Assembly (NCBI GenBank): GCA_040505895.1
Contig: JBEVXU010000012.1
Location: forward strand, 248,001 to 312,000
Length of the DNA stretch: 64,000 nucleotides
Reading direction: 5' to 3'
DNA from: Vondammii sp040505895
GTDB lineage: Bacteria > Pseudomonadota > Gammaproteobacteria > Chromatiales > Chromatiaceae
Of this stretch, positions 25,890-33,347 are shown one piece after another. Each line of letters starts with the position of its first letter. The stretch's first letter is position 1. The position numbers were made by a program, and so were the translations under genes. A model generated the notes under the pieces. That model saw only the letters and a program-made list of their open reading frames with translations, had not been told where the DNA came from and did not search any database.

Positions 25890-26867
25890 GTGTATGAGAT
25901 CCTGCAGTTTTTCCGCACATTGGCAGACGATCCCGTCAGGCTGCTGATCATGCTGTTGGTGGCTCTCTCGGTCGCCCTGCTGGTCTATACCACTTCACTC
26001 TGGATGGGACGCAGGGATGCACTGATCGATGCCCGCCTGCGTCGACTCACGACCGGTGAAGGAGAACGACTGGTTCACCAGGAGCAGCAGGGAGCCTTCT
26101 CCGTCACCTGGATAGAACCGGTCGGCAAGCTGATCCTTCCGCAAAAAGGGTGGCGAAAAAACCGCCTGATCAAGAAGTTGGTCGTTGCCGGCTTCCGCGG
26201 CCATAAGACCCTCTATTTCTTCCTCTTTACCAAGATGGTACTGGCCAGCTTCCTGGTGCTTACCTGCCTGTTTATCTATCCCTTTATTACCGACCCTCTT
26301 AAGGCCATCTCTCCCTACGTGACTTTAGGCTTTGTGGTGGTTGTGGCTCTGTTCGGTTTCTACCTCCCTGATGGATATCTCGACCACAGGATACAGCGGA
26401 GACAGACCACACTGCAGGAGTCCTTCCCCGATGCCATGGACATGCTGATGGTCTGCATCGAAGCCGGTATGGGTCTCGACTCCGCTATCAATCGCGTCGG
26501 TGAGGAGATCGTCTTTTCGCATCCCCAACTGGGCACCGAGTTCAGGCTGGTCGGCCTTGAACTGCGTGCCGGCAAGGAGCGTGAATCGGCCCTCCGTTCA
26601 CTTGCTGACAGAACCGGTTTGGAAGAGATCGAATCTTTTGTGGCGGTGCTGATTCAGGCAGAACAGTTCGGTACCAGCATCGCCAAGACACTGCGTGATT
26701 TTTCGAATGAGATGAGAACCAAGAGAATCCAGATAGCCCAGGAGAAAGCGGCCAAATTACCGGTAAAACTGATATTTCCGGTACTGCTGTTTATCTTCCC
26801 CGCGCTCTTTCTGGTGATATTTGCTCCGGCTGCAGTTCAGATCTACAAGGCGTTGATTGCCAATTGA
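25890..26867 (+). CDS. tadC: Tad pilus inner-membrane protein TadC
   Basis: A 325-residue inner-membrane protein with the T2SSF domain FPDAMDMLMVCIEAGMGLDSAINR at about residue 180, then ELRAGKERESALRSLADRTG and VLIQAEQFGTSIAKTLRDFS. Helices lie near the N-terminus (LLIMLLVALSVALLVYTTSLW), in the middle and at the C-terminus (LPVKLIFPVLLFIFPALFLV). It is paralogous to TadB and forms the platform with it. The start is GTG 11 bases after tadB, with no ATG that fits. Confidence 0.93.
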   Translation: MYEILQFFRTLADDPVRLLIMLLVALSVALLVYTTSLWMGRRDALIDARLRRLTTGEGERLVHQEQQGAFSVTWIEPVGKLILPQKGWRKNRLIKKLVVAGFRGHKTLYFFLFTKMVLASFLVLTCLFIYPFITDPLKAISPYVTLGFVVVVALFGFYLPDGYLDHRIQRRQTTLQESFPDAMDMLMVCIEAGMGLDSAINRVGEEIVFSHPQLGTEFRLVGLELRAGKERESALRSLADRTGLEEIESFVAVLIQAEQFGTSIAKTLRDFSNEMRTKRIQIAQEKAAKLPVKLIFPVLLFIFPALFLVIFAPAAVQIYKALIAN

Positions 26868-26922
26868 CCGTTCCGACAGCCTATGCCCCTTATTGAGGCG
26901 CACTCCGTAATAGGAGGTAAAG

Positions 26923-29217
26923 ATGAACAAACAACTTAATCATGAAGTAGGACATCACAATATAGCCATCCCTCTGCTGATCGGCATCATTCCGTTGATC
27001 ATGCCTGGCTGCACTACAGAACCTACGATGCACGTCAATCCCAAATATGCGGTATCCGGTGGCGAGACTGCGGCTGTTACCAATGATAACTACCAATCCG
27101 GTCTAAGCTACTTCCGCAAGGGTACTTTTGGGCTTGCATTGGTCCAATTTCAGGCCGAGCTGAGAAAACATCCCTACTCTGTGCGTGCTCTCAACGGTGT
27201 TGGTGCCTGCTACGACCAGCTGGGTCGCTACAACCTTGCCATGCGCTACTACCACAAGGCACTGCAGATAGACCCGATCTCATCCAAAACCCTGCATAAC
27301 CTTGGTCATTCCCTGGCGCTGCAGAAACGCTATGCCGAAGCGGAGAAGATAGAGAAGATTGCGCAGCAGAGTAAACCCAAGCTAGTCATACCTGAACCGG
27401 CAGATGAGCGTCCACACTTCACAGAAACAGACACCGCATTGGTGGCTACTGAAAGGATCGAAACCACAGTTATTGAGCAACAGAGCGAGCCTGAAATAGT
27501 TACAGTTCAAGAGTCGATTGAACCTCAACCCATCATAGAAGCTGAGATCACTCAGATAGATACTGCATGGGCAGACGGTGTAGTTGCAGAATCACAGAGT
27601 GAGCCTGAGGTGGTTACAGTTAAAGCGTCGGTTGAGCCTACAACCATCTTAGAAGCTGATATTACACCGATGGATACTGCATGGGCCGACAGTGCAGTTG
27701 CAGAACCACAGAGTGAGCCTGAGGTGGTTACAGTTGAAGCGTCGGTTGAGCCTCTAGCCTTCGTAGAAGTTGATATCACTCCGATAGATACTGCATGGGC
27801 AGACGGTGCAGTTGCAGAACCACAAAGTGAGCCCGAGGTGGTTACAACTGAAGTGGCTACTGAGCCTCCTACCTTCATTGAGGCAGACACCGTACGGATA
27901 GATACCGGGTGGGCCGAAACCGTAGAGACTACAAGCCAATCAAACCCAGCTTTTATCGAACGTGATGGCGTTGTTCTGTTGCAACCTTTGGAACAGTCCG
28001 TCTATCAGCCTCTGGGTAAGCCTGATGATACAGACATCGCTGACACCTATGATCAGATTTCTGAAATCCTGGCATCCACCAATAGCCCGGAAAATCATCT
28101 GAAAACCCAGGTGACACCCGACCTTCACCCACTGGTCGAGCGTAACGGCGTCGTTCTGTTACAGCCTTTGGAGCCACCTGCCAATCAATCTCTGGTTGAG
28201 CCAAGCGATACGGATATCACCGGGACCTATGAGCAGATTTCTGAAATCCTGGCAACCACAAACACTTCAGAAAATCGCCTGGAAACCCATGCAACACCCA
28301 ATCTTGATCCATCGAAGGTCACCACCAAGGTAGAACTTGAACCCGCCAAATTGGTGGAGACGGAACAGCAGATTGTCGAGGATAATCCCCCCATTGAGGC
28401 ACTCCAGCCCAGCGTACTACCGACAGAAAACGTAACTATGGAGAGTACGACAGCTAATACAGTGAAAGGAGATTCTGACTCACCCATGGCTGAGACTCTT
28501 CTGGCAGAGAGGGCGCCCGATCCAGCTGCTTCCCTGGAAACCATTGCATCGGCACCCACCGGAAACTCAGCTATGAGTACACCCCTGGGCGTAGAGGAGG
28601 CCGATAGCCTAATCCCCGAAACAGCTGCCACCGACTTCCTCTATGGACCTGTGAAGAGCGGTGAAAAACTGTGGCATATAGCCGCCAGGCTGGCAGAGAA
28701 GCGCTCTGTATCGACAAAAGATATGCTACTGGCACTGATCAGAAGTAACCCTGAGGCGTTCTATCGGAACAATCCCAACCGGTTGAAGATCGGTTATACG
28801 CTCTGGGTACCGGGCCACAGCGAAGTCTCATCACAACAGTTGTTGGCCGCAACAGATAAGTCGGGCAGAATCCCCATAGCCACCCTTGAGGTGGCCAATG
28901 GTAATGGCCGCAAAGGGATGGCCAAAACATTCAGATACTACCTATCACTACATGGAGTGGAGGTGAACAACGTCAGCGATGCCGCCTCATTCACCCTCCG
29001 CAACAGTATTGTCTACTTCAAACCAGGCTTCCGTGCTACCGCAAAGCAACTCGTTACCATGGTACCAATGCGGGTTGAGATGAAGCCCTATGGCAATATG
29101 CAGTCAAGCTCTGATGTAAAACTGATTATCGGCCACGACGTTTTTAACTACGAAGGAGATCTGAGACGTATGCTTCTACGGCGAAACCAGGGCAGCCAGT
29201 ATGAAAAATATCTCTAG
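26923..29217 (+). CDS. TPR / repeat / FimV-type LysM / LytR_C fusion lipoprotein of the Tad locus
   Basis: A 764-residue exported protein with a mosaic build. The N-terminus is a signal peptide ending in the lipobox-like LIMPGC (Cys about 30). Residues about 50-150 hold TPR units (ALNGVGACYDQLGRYNLAMRYYHKALQID, partly), as in TadD. Residues 185-336 are four 38-residue acidic repeats, and 345-464 two 60-residue repeats. At about 574-640 comes YGPVKSGEKLWHIAARLAE with MLLALIRSNPEAFYRNN, the LysM-like FimV pattern. The last 110 or so residues (IATLEVANGNGRKGMAKTF onward) resemble a LytR_C domain. It follows tadC by 55 bases with AGGAGGT. Its likely role is periplasmic, linking the pilus machine to peptidoglycan. 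Confidence 0.75.
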   Translation: MNKQLNHEVGHHNIAIPLLIGIIPLIMPGCTTEPTMHVNPKYAVSGGETAAVTNDNYQSGLSYFRKGTFGLALVQFQAELRKHPYSVRALNGVGACYDQLGRYNLAMRYYHKALQIDPISSKTLHNLGHSLALQKRYAEAEKIEKIAQQSKPKLVIPEPADERPHFTETDTALVATERIETTVIEQQSEPEIVTVQESIEPQPIIEAEITQIDTAWADGVVAESQSEPEVVTVKASVEPTTILEADITPMDTAWADSAVAEPQSEPEVVTVEASVEPLAFVEVDITPIDTAWADGAVAEPQSEPEVVTTEVATEPPTFIEADTVRIDTGWAETVETTSQSNPAFIERDGVVLLQPLEQSVYQPLGKPDDTDIADTYDQISEILASTNSPENHLKTQVTPDLHPLVERNGVVLLQPLEPPANQSLVEPSDTDITGTYEQISEILATTNTSENRLETHATPNLDPSKVTTKVELEPAKLVETEQQIVEDNPPIEALQPSVLPTENVTMESTTANTVKGDSDSPMAETLLAERAPDPAASLETIASAPTGNSAMSTPLGVEEADSLIPETAATDFLYGPVKSGEKLWHIAARLAEKRSVSTKDMLLALIRSNPEAFYRNNPNRLKIGYTLWVPGHSEVSSQQLLAATDKSGRIPIATLEVANGNGRKGMAKTFRYYLSLHGVEVNNVSDAASFTLRNSIVYFKPGFRATAKQLVTMVPMRVEMKPYGNMQSSSDVKLIIGHDVFNYEGDLRRMLLRRNQGSQYEKYL
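27475..27930. repeat. Four 114-bp tandem repeats in the TPR-FimV-LytR_C gene
   Basis: Four consecutive 114-base units (starting 27475, 27589, 27703, 27817) encode 38-residue repeats. Each begins QSEPEVVT after two residues and holds IDTAWAD near its end. The middle two units are most alike at the DNA level, suggesting recent duplication; the first and last have diverged. Confidence 0.9.
27955..28314. repeat. Two 180-bp tandem repeats in the same gene
   Basis: Two consecutive 180-base units (27955 and 28135) encode 60-residue repeats that share GVVLLQPLE, DTDI and the YxQISEILA stretch. They lie just after the 114-bp array and have a different sequence. Confidence 0.85.
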
Positions 29218-30268
29218 GGTAGAAACTAGTATCTGCTCCGAAACAGACAAGCAGGATGCTGAGATCGCAGAGAAGACGCAAAGGTCGCTGAGAAAGAGCT
29301 GTGCTTTCAACATACAGCCTCCGCATACTCATCCCGCCTTTGCGCTCTCAGCGTCCCGCTTTTTTGTTTCCAGATGGAAACTAGCTATCCTGCTGATTCC
29401 CCTGCTTCTGGGAGGCTGCGTCACCATGCAGCCGAAAGAGAAGGCCGCAGAAAAAGCCCCTGTGGTGGATGATGCAACATACAGCATAAATGCCATCGCC
29501 CGTGCCGAAGAGGCGATTAATCAGGGTAAGACTACCGCAGCCATCTATCACTACACCACCGCTCTGCAGAAGAGCCCTGAAAGCGGCGTGGCGCTGCGAG
29601 GGCTTGGTAACATCTACCTGGGGAAAAATCAGCCACAGATAGCCGAGCGTTACTTCAATGAAGGGGTGCGAATTGACGCCGACGATGCCGCCTCCCAAGA
29701 GGGGCTGGGGCTTGCCCAGCTTAGACAGCTCAATTACTTACAAGCCGAAGAGCACCTGAAACTTGCAGTGCAACTAAACAAAATGTTGTGGCGCACATGG
29801 AACGGCCTCGGTGTCATTGCCGATTTCAAAGCAGAGCACGCCGATGCCGTAGCCTACTACCATCGAGCCCTGGAAATCGTGCCTGGTGCTCCCGGGATCA
29901 TCAACAACCACGGTTACTCACTCTTAATGGCAAAGAAGTATCCAGAGAGTGAACAGCAATTTCGCCGTGGGCTGAAGACCGCCCCCAACCATCAGCGTCT
30001 ACGCAACAATCTGGGTATCACCCTGGCTTGGCAGCGACGCTATGATGACGCTATTAAGGAGATAGCGCTGGTCCTGCCGGCGGCTGCCGCCCTTAACAAC
30101 GTCGGCTATATCGCTATGCAGTTGGGCGATTACGAGATGGCCGGGGGCTACTTTGATGAAGCCCTCAAAGTGAGTCCCACCTACTACCTTCCGGCGGCAA
30201 AAAATATTAAACGGCTGGAGTCGATAAAAAAAGAGCGGTCACTGAAGACGGTTCTGGACAAACGGTAG
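29201..30268 (+). CDS. tadD: TadD-like TPR lipoprotein with repeat-derived N-terminal extension
   Basis: A 355-residue protein with an array of TPR units (GVALRGLGNIYLGKNQPQIA, PGIINNHGYSLLMAKKYPE, RLRNNLGITLAWQRRYDDA) that spans residues 90-340. A lipoprotein signal LAILLIPLLLGGC lies unusually far in, with the acylated Cys near residue 73. TadD-type lipoproteins are needed for Flp pilus assembly or secretin function. The only in-frame start, ATG 29201, overlaps the preceding gene. Residues 20-53 are read from a family C inverted repeat (29257-29358). This long basic pre-sequence is odd for a signal peptide, so export efficiency is uncertain. Confidence 0.75.
   Translation: MKNISRVETSICSETDKQDAEIAEKTQRSLRKSCAFNIQPPHTHPAFALSASRFFVSRWKLAILLIPLLLGGCVTMQPKEKAAEKAPVVDDATYSINAIARAEEAINQGKTTAAIYHYTTALQKSPESGVALRGLGNIYLGKNQPQIAERYFNEGVRIDADDAASQEGLGLAQLRQLNYLQAEEHLKLAVQLNKMLWRTWNGLGVIADFKAEHADAVAYYHRALEIVPGAPGIINNHGYSLLMAKKYPESEQQFRRGLKTAPNHQRLRNNLGITLAWQRRYDDAIKEIALVLPAAAALNNVGYIAMQLGDYEMAGGYFDEALKVSPTYYLPAAKNIKRLESIKKERSLKTVLDKR
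29257..29358. repeat. Family C inverted repeat inserted in the 5' end of tadD
   Basis: The segment starts gctgagatcgcagagaag and closes with ctttgcgctctcagcg, its near inverse. It belongs with the intergenic copies at 45421 and 48457 (gagaacgcaaaggagacgc type). Here the copy is in frame inside a coding region. Confidence 0.65.
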
Positions 30269-30625
30269 CAGCAGCAGAGCGGAGACGATCCAGAGGATAG
30301 GTGCCCAATGGGTCACCATAAAAAAGAAACCTGCGGCACCAACAAAGGGCATCAGGCAGACAGCAATCAGTAGCATTAACCCCCACACCAGCAGAAAAGA
30401 GGCCATACCGGCCTTTACTCCGCGCGGCATTTTGCTGACACGGGCATCGGGATCAATTCTTCGGGTCACTATCCACCAGAGACCGTAGAGTACCAACAGA
30501 AGCACTCCCGCTAAATATACAACGACCTCAATCGTGCCCGCCCCGGCCTCTGAGCGGTAGTTATAGAGCAGTGCTAGAACAAATGCCACGATCAGGGCAA
30601 TAAGTAGGGGTTGGCTTTTTTTCAC
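30239..30625 (-). CDS. Hypothetical multi-pass membrane protein
   Basis: A protein of about 128 residues with roughly four hydrophobic helices: LLIALIVAFVLALLY, VVVYLAGVLLLVLYGLWWIV, MASFLLVWGLMLLIAVCLM and APILWIVSALLLLPF. A basic loop RRIDPDARVSKMPRG lies between the second and third. I use GTG 30625, since VKKSQPLLIALI is a normal membrane-protein start; an ATG at 30697 would add 24 polar residues. Its 3' end overlaps the convergent tadD end by 30 bases. No family is recognised. Confidence 0.55.
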   Translation of the reverse strand: MKKSQPLLIALIVAFVLALLYNYRSEAGAGTIEVVVYLAGVLLLVLYGLWWIVTRRIDPDARVSKMPRGVKAGMASFLLVWGLMLLIAVCLMPFVGAAGFFFMVTHWAPILWIVSALLLLPFVQNRLQ

Positions 30626-30758
30626 ATCAAATCCAGATTGAGCAGGAAAGGCAAGGTGGGTGGGTGATTGCCTGCCATTATAGATGATTCCATCCACGGA
30701 CGATAAGCCTGTCTAGTCTGTTACTCCAATTTCCAATCAGAGCCCTGCTTGATTTAAC

Positions 30759-30773
30759 TAGACGATCGGTCTA
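30759..30773. promoter_or_regulatory. TetR-type operator upstream of acuR-like gene
   Basis: TAGACGATCGGTCTA is an inverted repeat (TAGAC and GTCTA around GATCG) 10 bases before the TetR-family start codon, and a likely autoregulatory operator overlapping the promoter. This layout is usual for TetR repressors. Confidence 0.65.
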
Positions 30774-30783
30774 TTATTTTCCC

Positions 30784-31419
30784 ATGGTCAGTGCACAACC
30801 CCTGAAACGCCGTCGAGGACGCCCCCAAAAAAATCAGACCGGGGTTGGTAACGCACGTGAGCGCCTACTCCAGTCAGGGGTGGAAATACTCACAGAGAAA
30901 GGCTTCTCCGCGACCGGAATAGATGAGATTTTACGTCGGGTAAATGTCCCCAAGGGCTCTTTCTACCACTACTTCAGCAGCAAGGATGCGTTTGGAACAG
31001 AGTTGATCAAGCGCTATGCCGATTACTTCGCGCACAAGCTCGATATTTTTTTGAAGGATGAAACACTCCCACCTCTGGAGCGCATAAGGGCATTTATTGC
31101 CGATGCCGAGGCCGGCATGGCCCGCTATGAATTCAAACGCGGCTGCCTGGTTGGCAACCTGGGTCAGGAGATGGGGAGTCTGCCGGAGCAGTTTCGTGAA
31201 CAACTCAATGCAGTGTTTGAAGCGTGGCAGAGTAGAGTGGAGGCCTGCCTGGAAGCAGCAATAATGATGGGGCAGCTCGCGCCCGATGCTGATTGTAAGA
31301 AGCTGGCAGAAGTCTTCTGGATTGGCTGGGAAGGTGCAGTGCTGAGGGCAAAACTAGAGAAAAGCCCGAAGCCACTCAGAAGCTTTACTGATTTTTATTT
31401 CGCCGCAATGCCGAGTTAG
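30784..31419 (+). CDS. acuR: TetR/AcrR family regulator (AcuR-like)
   Basis: A 211-residue regulator. The basic start KRRRGRPQKN precedes a TetR HTH: ERLLQSGVEILTEKGFSATGI and LRRVNVPKGSFYHYFSSKD at about residues 25-72. The C-terminal domain with RGCLVGNLGQEMG resembles the AcuR/YxaF-like ligand domain. It lies 23 bases before acuI in the same direction. In Rhodobacter AcuR represses acuI and responds to acrylate, so the same link is inferred here. The operator-like palindrome directly upstream suggests autoregulation. The inducer is not provable from sequence. Confidence 0.8.
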   Translation: MVSAQPLKRRRGRPQKNQTGVGNARERLLQSGVEILTEKGFSATGIDEILRRVNVPKGSFYHYFSSKDAFGTELIKRYADYFAHKLDIFLKDETLPPLERIRAFIADAEAGMARYEFKRGCLVGNLGQEMGSLPEQFREQLNAVFEAWQSRVEACLEAAIMMGQLAPDADCKKLAEVFWIGWEGAVLRAKLEKSPKPLRSFTDFYFAAMPS

Positions 31420-31442
31420 TCGGCCTATAGAGAGGAGCCACC

Positions 31443-32426
31443 ATGTTCAAAGGCATACTGATAGAGAAAGACGACAACGGTTACCGTGCCGCCCTGCAGG
31501 AGATCGACGAATCACAACTGCCTGAGGGCGATGTCACCATCAATGTTCAGTACTCGACGCTGAACTACAAGGATGGGCTGGCCATCACCGGGAAGTCCCC
31601 CGTGGTACGTAAATTCCCCATGATCCCAGGCATTGACCTCGTCGGTACCGTTGAGAACAGCACTCACCCCGAATACAAACCGGGTGATGCAGTCATTCTC
31701 AATGGCTGGGGAGTTGGTGAAGCCCACTGGGGCGGTCTGGCACAAAAAGCAAGACTCAAAGGTGATTGGCTCGTTCCCCTGCCCAAAGGTTTCACCCCCG
31801 AGCAGGCGATGTCTATTGGTACAGCAGGTTATACCGCCATGTTATGCATCATGGCACTGGAGAAGCACGGTGTAACACCAGATAAAGGTGAAATTCTCGT
31901 GACTGGCGCCACAGGGGGGGTAGGAAGTGTGGCTGTGGCCATTCTCGCCAAACTGGGATACCAGGTGGTAGCGATGACTGGAAGGCCCGAATCATCGGAA
32001 TATGTCACTGCACTGGGTGCCTCTGAAGTCATCCTCCGCTCTGAATATGCCGAACCCGGCAGACCTCTGGGCAGAGAGCGCTGGGCGGGTGTTGTCGATG
32101 TGGTCGGCAGCCATGTATTGGCCAACGCTTGTGCCGCTACCAAGTATCGCGGTGTAGTGACCGCCTGCGGTCTGGCCGGTGGTATGGATCTGAATACCAC
32201 CGTCATGCCCTTTATACTCAGGGGCGTCACACTGGCTGGCGTTGAAAGCGTTATGTGCCCCCGGGATACTAGATTGGAAGCTTGGCGGCGACTGGAGCAG
32301 GATCTGGACCTCTCAAAACTCAATACCATCGCCCATGAAATTGGCCTGAGCGATGCGATTGGGACTGCAAGCCAACTACTCAGTGGGCAAGTTCGCGGCC
32401 GTGTTATCGTCGATGTTAACCGTTGA
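31443..32426 (+). CDS. acuI: Acrylyl-CoA reductase (NADPH) AcuI / YhdH family
   Basis: A 327-residue MDR-superfamily oxidoreductase without the zinc ligands of alcohol dehydrogenases. Typical stretches are YSTLNYKDGLAITGKSPVV, FPMIPGIDLVGTV and the nucleotide-binding VTGATGGVGSVAVAIL at about residues 150-165. GWGVGEAHWGGLA and the C-terminal SGQVRGRVIVDVN are family marks. AcuI reduces acryloyl-CoA to propionyl-CoA with NADPH, in DMSP/acrylate catabolism or to detoxify acryloyl-CoA. GAGGAG precedes the ATG. Cytoplasmic; second gene of the acuR-acuI pair. Confidence 0.9.
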   Translation: MFKGILIEKDDNGYRAALQEIDESQLPEGDVTINVQYSTLNYKDGLAITGKSPVVRKFPMIPGIDLVGTVENSTHPEYKPGDAVILNGWGVGEAHWGGLAQKARLKGDWLVPLPKGFTPEQAMSIGTAGYTAMLCIMALEKHGVTPDKGEILVTGATGGVGSVAVAILAKLGYQVVAMTGRPESSEYVTALGASEVILRSEYAEPGRPLGRERWAGVVDVVGSHVLANACAATKYRGVVTACGLAGGMDLNTTVMPFILRGVTLAGVESVMCPRDTRLEAWRRLEQDLDLSKLNTIAHEIGLSDAIGTASQLLSGQVRGRVIVDVNR

Positions 32427-32534
32427 GCTGATGCTTGCTTTTTAACCAGACATTAGAGCTCAAATAATACAAAAGTTCAGATAGACCAAGCTTTAAAGAG
32501 GCGAAAAAAGTTTGGGTGAGTTAATTTATACTAA

Positions 32535-32692
32535 GGAAGCTCTGAATAAGTCTGGCCGAATTGAATTGTGCTCAGGAGGCGCAAGATCAAGGCGAAGATC
32601 GCGGCTAATAGCAGGCTATTAGCAAGATTTTCAACACAGATATTGCGTCTACTGAGTGCAAGGCAATCGGTCATGACTTGTTCAGAGCTTCC
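32535..32692. repeat. Family B MITE (IS5-like ends), copy 1
   Basis: A 158-bp core from GGAAGCTCTGAATAAGTC to GACTTGTTCAGAGCTTCC, flanked on both sides by CTAA (32531-32534 and 32693-32696). A 4-bp YTAR duplication and GGAAG ends are typical of IS5-group elements. The interior has a ctaatagcaggctattag hairpin. It has no coding capacity. Confidence 0.85.
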
Positions 32693-32696
32693 CTAA

Positions 32697-32820
32697 GAGG
32701 GTACGGAATCAAGGTGAAGATAGTAGCTGATTACAGGTAATTAGTAGTATCTCAACGTAGATAGTTCAACATCTGAATGTATGGTAATCGTCCATTGCTT
32801 GCTCAGAGACTTTCTAAGGA
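32697..32820. repeat. Degenerate family B copy next to fimT
   Basis: The sequence after copy 1 aligns with the interior and right end of family B (atcaaggtgaagatagtagctgattacagg..., ending cttgctcagagactttctaag). The left third is missing. Its right boundary overlaps the fimT stop codon. Confidence 0.55.
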
Positions 32821-33326
32821 CAGACGCCGTTTACCGTTGAGGTGATCACTGCCCGCCCTGTAGCACTGATATTAATAACCTTTTCCCTGCTTCCGACAGC
32901 TGGACTGTTTTGACAAAGTGTTAAGGTTGCCTGAGTGGAACCCACCCCCGTTGGCTGGAAGACAAGAGTATGTACACTACCTGCATCCCTCATTTTCATC
33001 CCGGTTTCCAAGGGGTCTTGACGATAGAGAATCTGAGTACCCTGAAGAATAATCCACCCCTGCTCCCATCCACCTGAGGCAGCACAAGAGCAGCTGGTGG
33101 TGGAAACGGGGCAGGTGGAGGCGCAAAGCGTGACCGTGGTATTGCGCTTGATTGCTTCACTGCGGGCCTGGTTGGTACTGGCTAGGAAGTTGTTGGAGTG
33201 GTAATTCAATTTGCTGTTGAGCATGGCTCCTCTAAAGGCCGGCACTGCAATAGCCAGCATAATCCCCAAGACCGCTATCGCGACCAGCAACTCAATCAGC
33301 GTAAAGCCTTTTTCAGAACCTTTCAC
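32814..33326 (-). CDS. fimT: Type IV minor pilin FimT/GspH-like
   Basis: A 170-residue prepilin. The leader MKGSEKG is followed by FTLIELLVAIAVLGIMLAI, the class III prepilin site (Gly, then Phe, Glu at +5) cut by PilD. The C-terminal domain has Cys residues (LCASTCPV, SCSCAASGGW) and the FQPTGVGST stretch of the GspH/FimT family. FimT-type minor pilins prime pilus assembly, and some bind DNA in natural transformation. It is the last gene of the pilin operon, 21 bases after pilY1, and its stop lies at the edge of a degenerate family B repeat. Confidence 0.9.
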   Translation of the reverse strand: MKGSEKGFTLIELLVAIAVLGIMLAIAVPAFRGAMLNSKLNYHSNNFLASTNQARSEAIKRNTTVTLCASTCPVSTTSCSCAASGGWEQGWIILQGTQILYRQDPLETGMKMRDAGSVHTLVFQPTGVGSTQATLTLCQNSPAVGSREKVINISATGRAVITSTVNGVCP

Positions 33327-33347
33327 ACCTTCTCCTTCCCAAGCTAA

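Noticed and set aside
27475..28314. Regular repeats that could suggest a CRISPR array
   Set aside because: The units are 114 and 180 bp, in frame and coding, with no short constant repeat or unique spacers; no cas genes are present.
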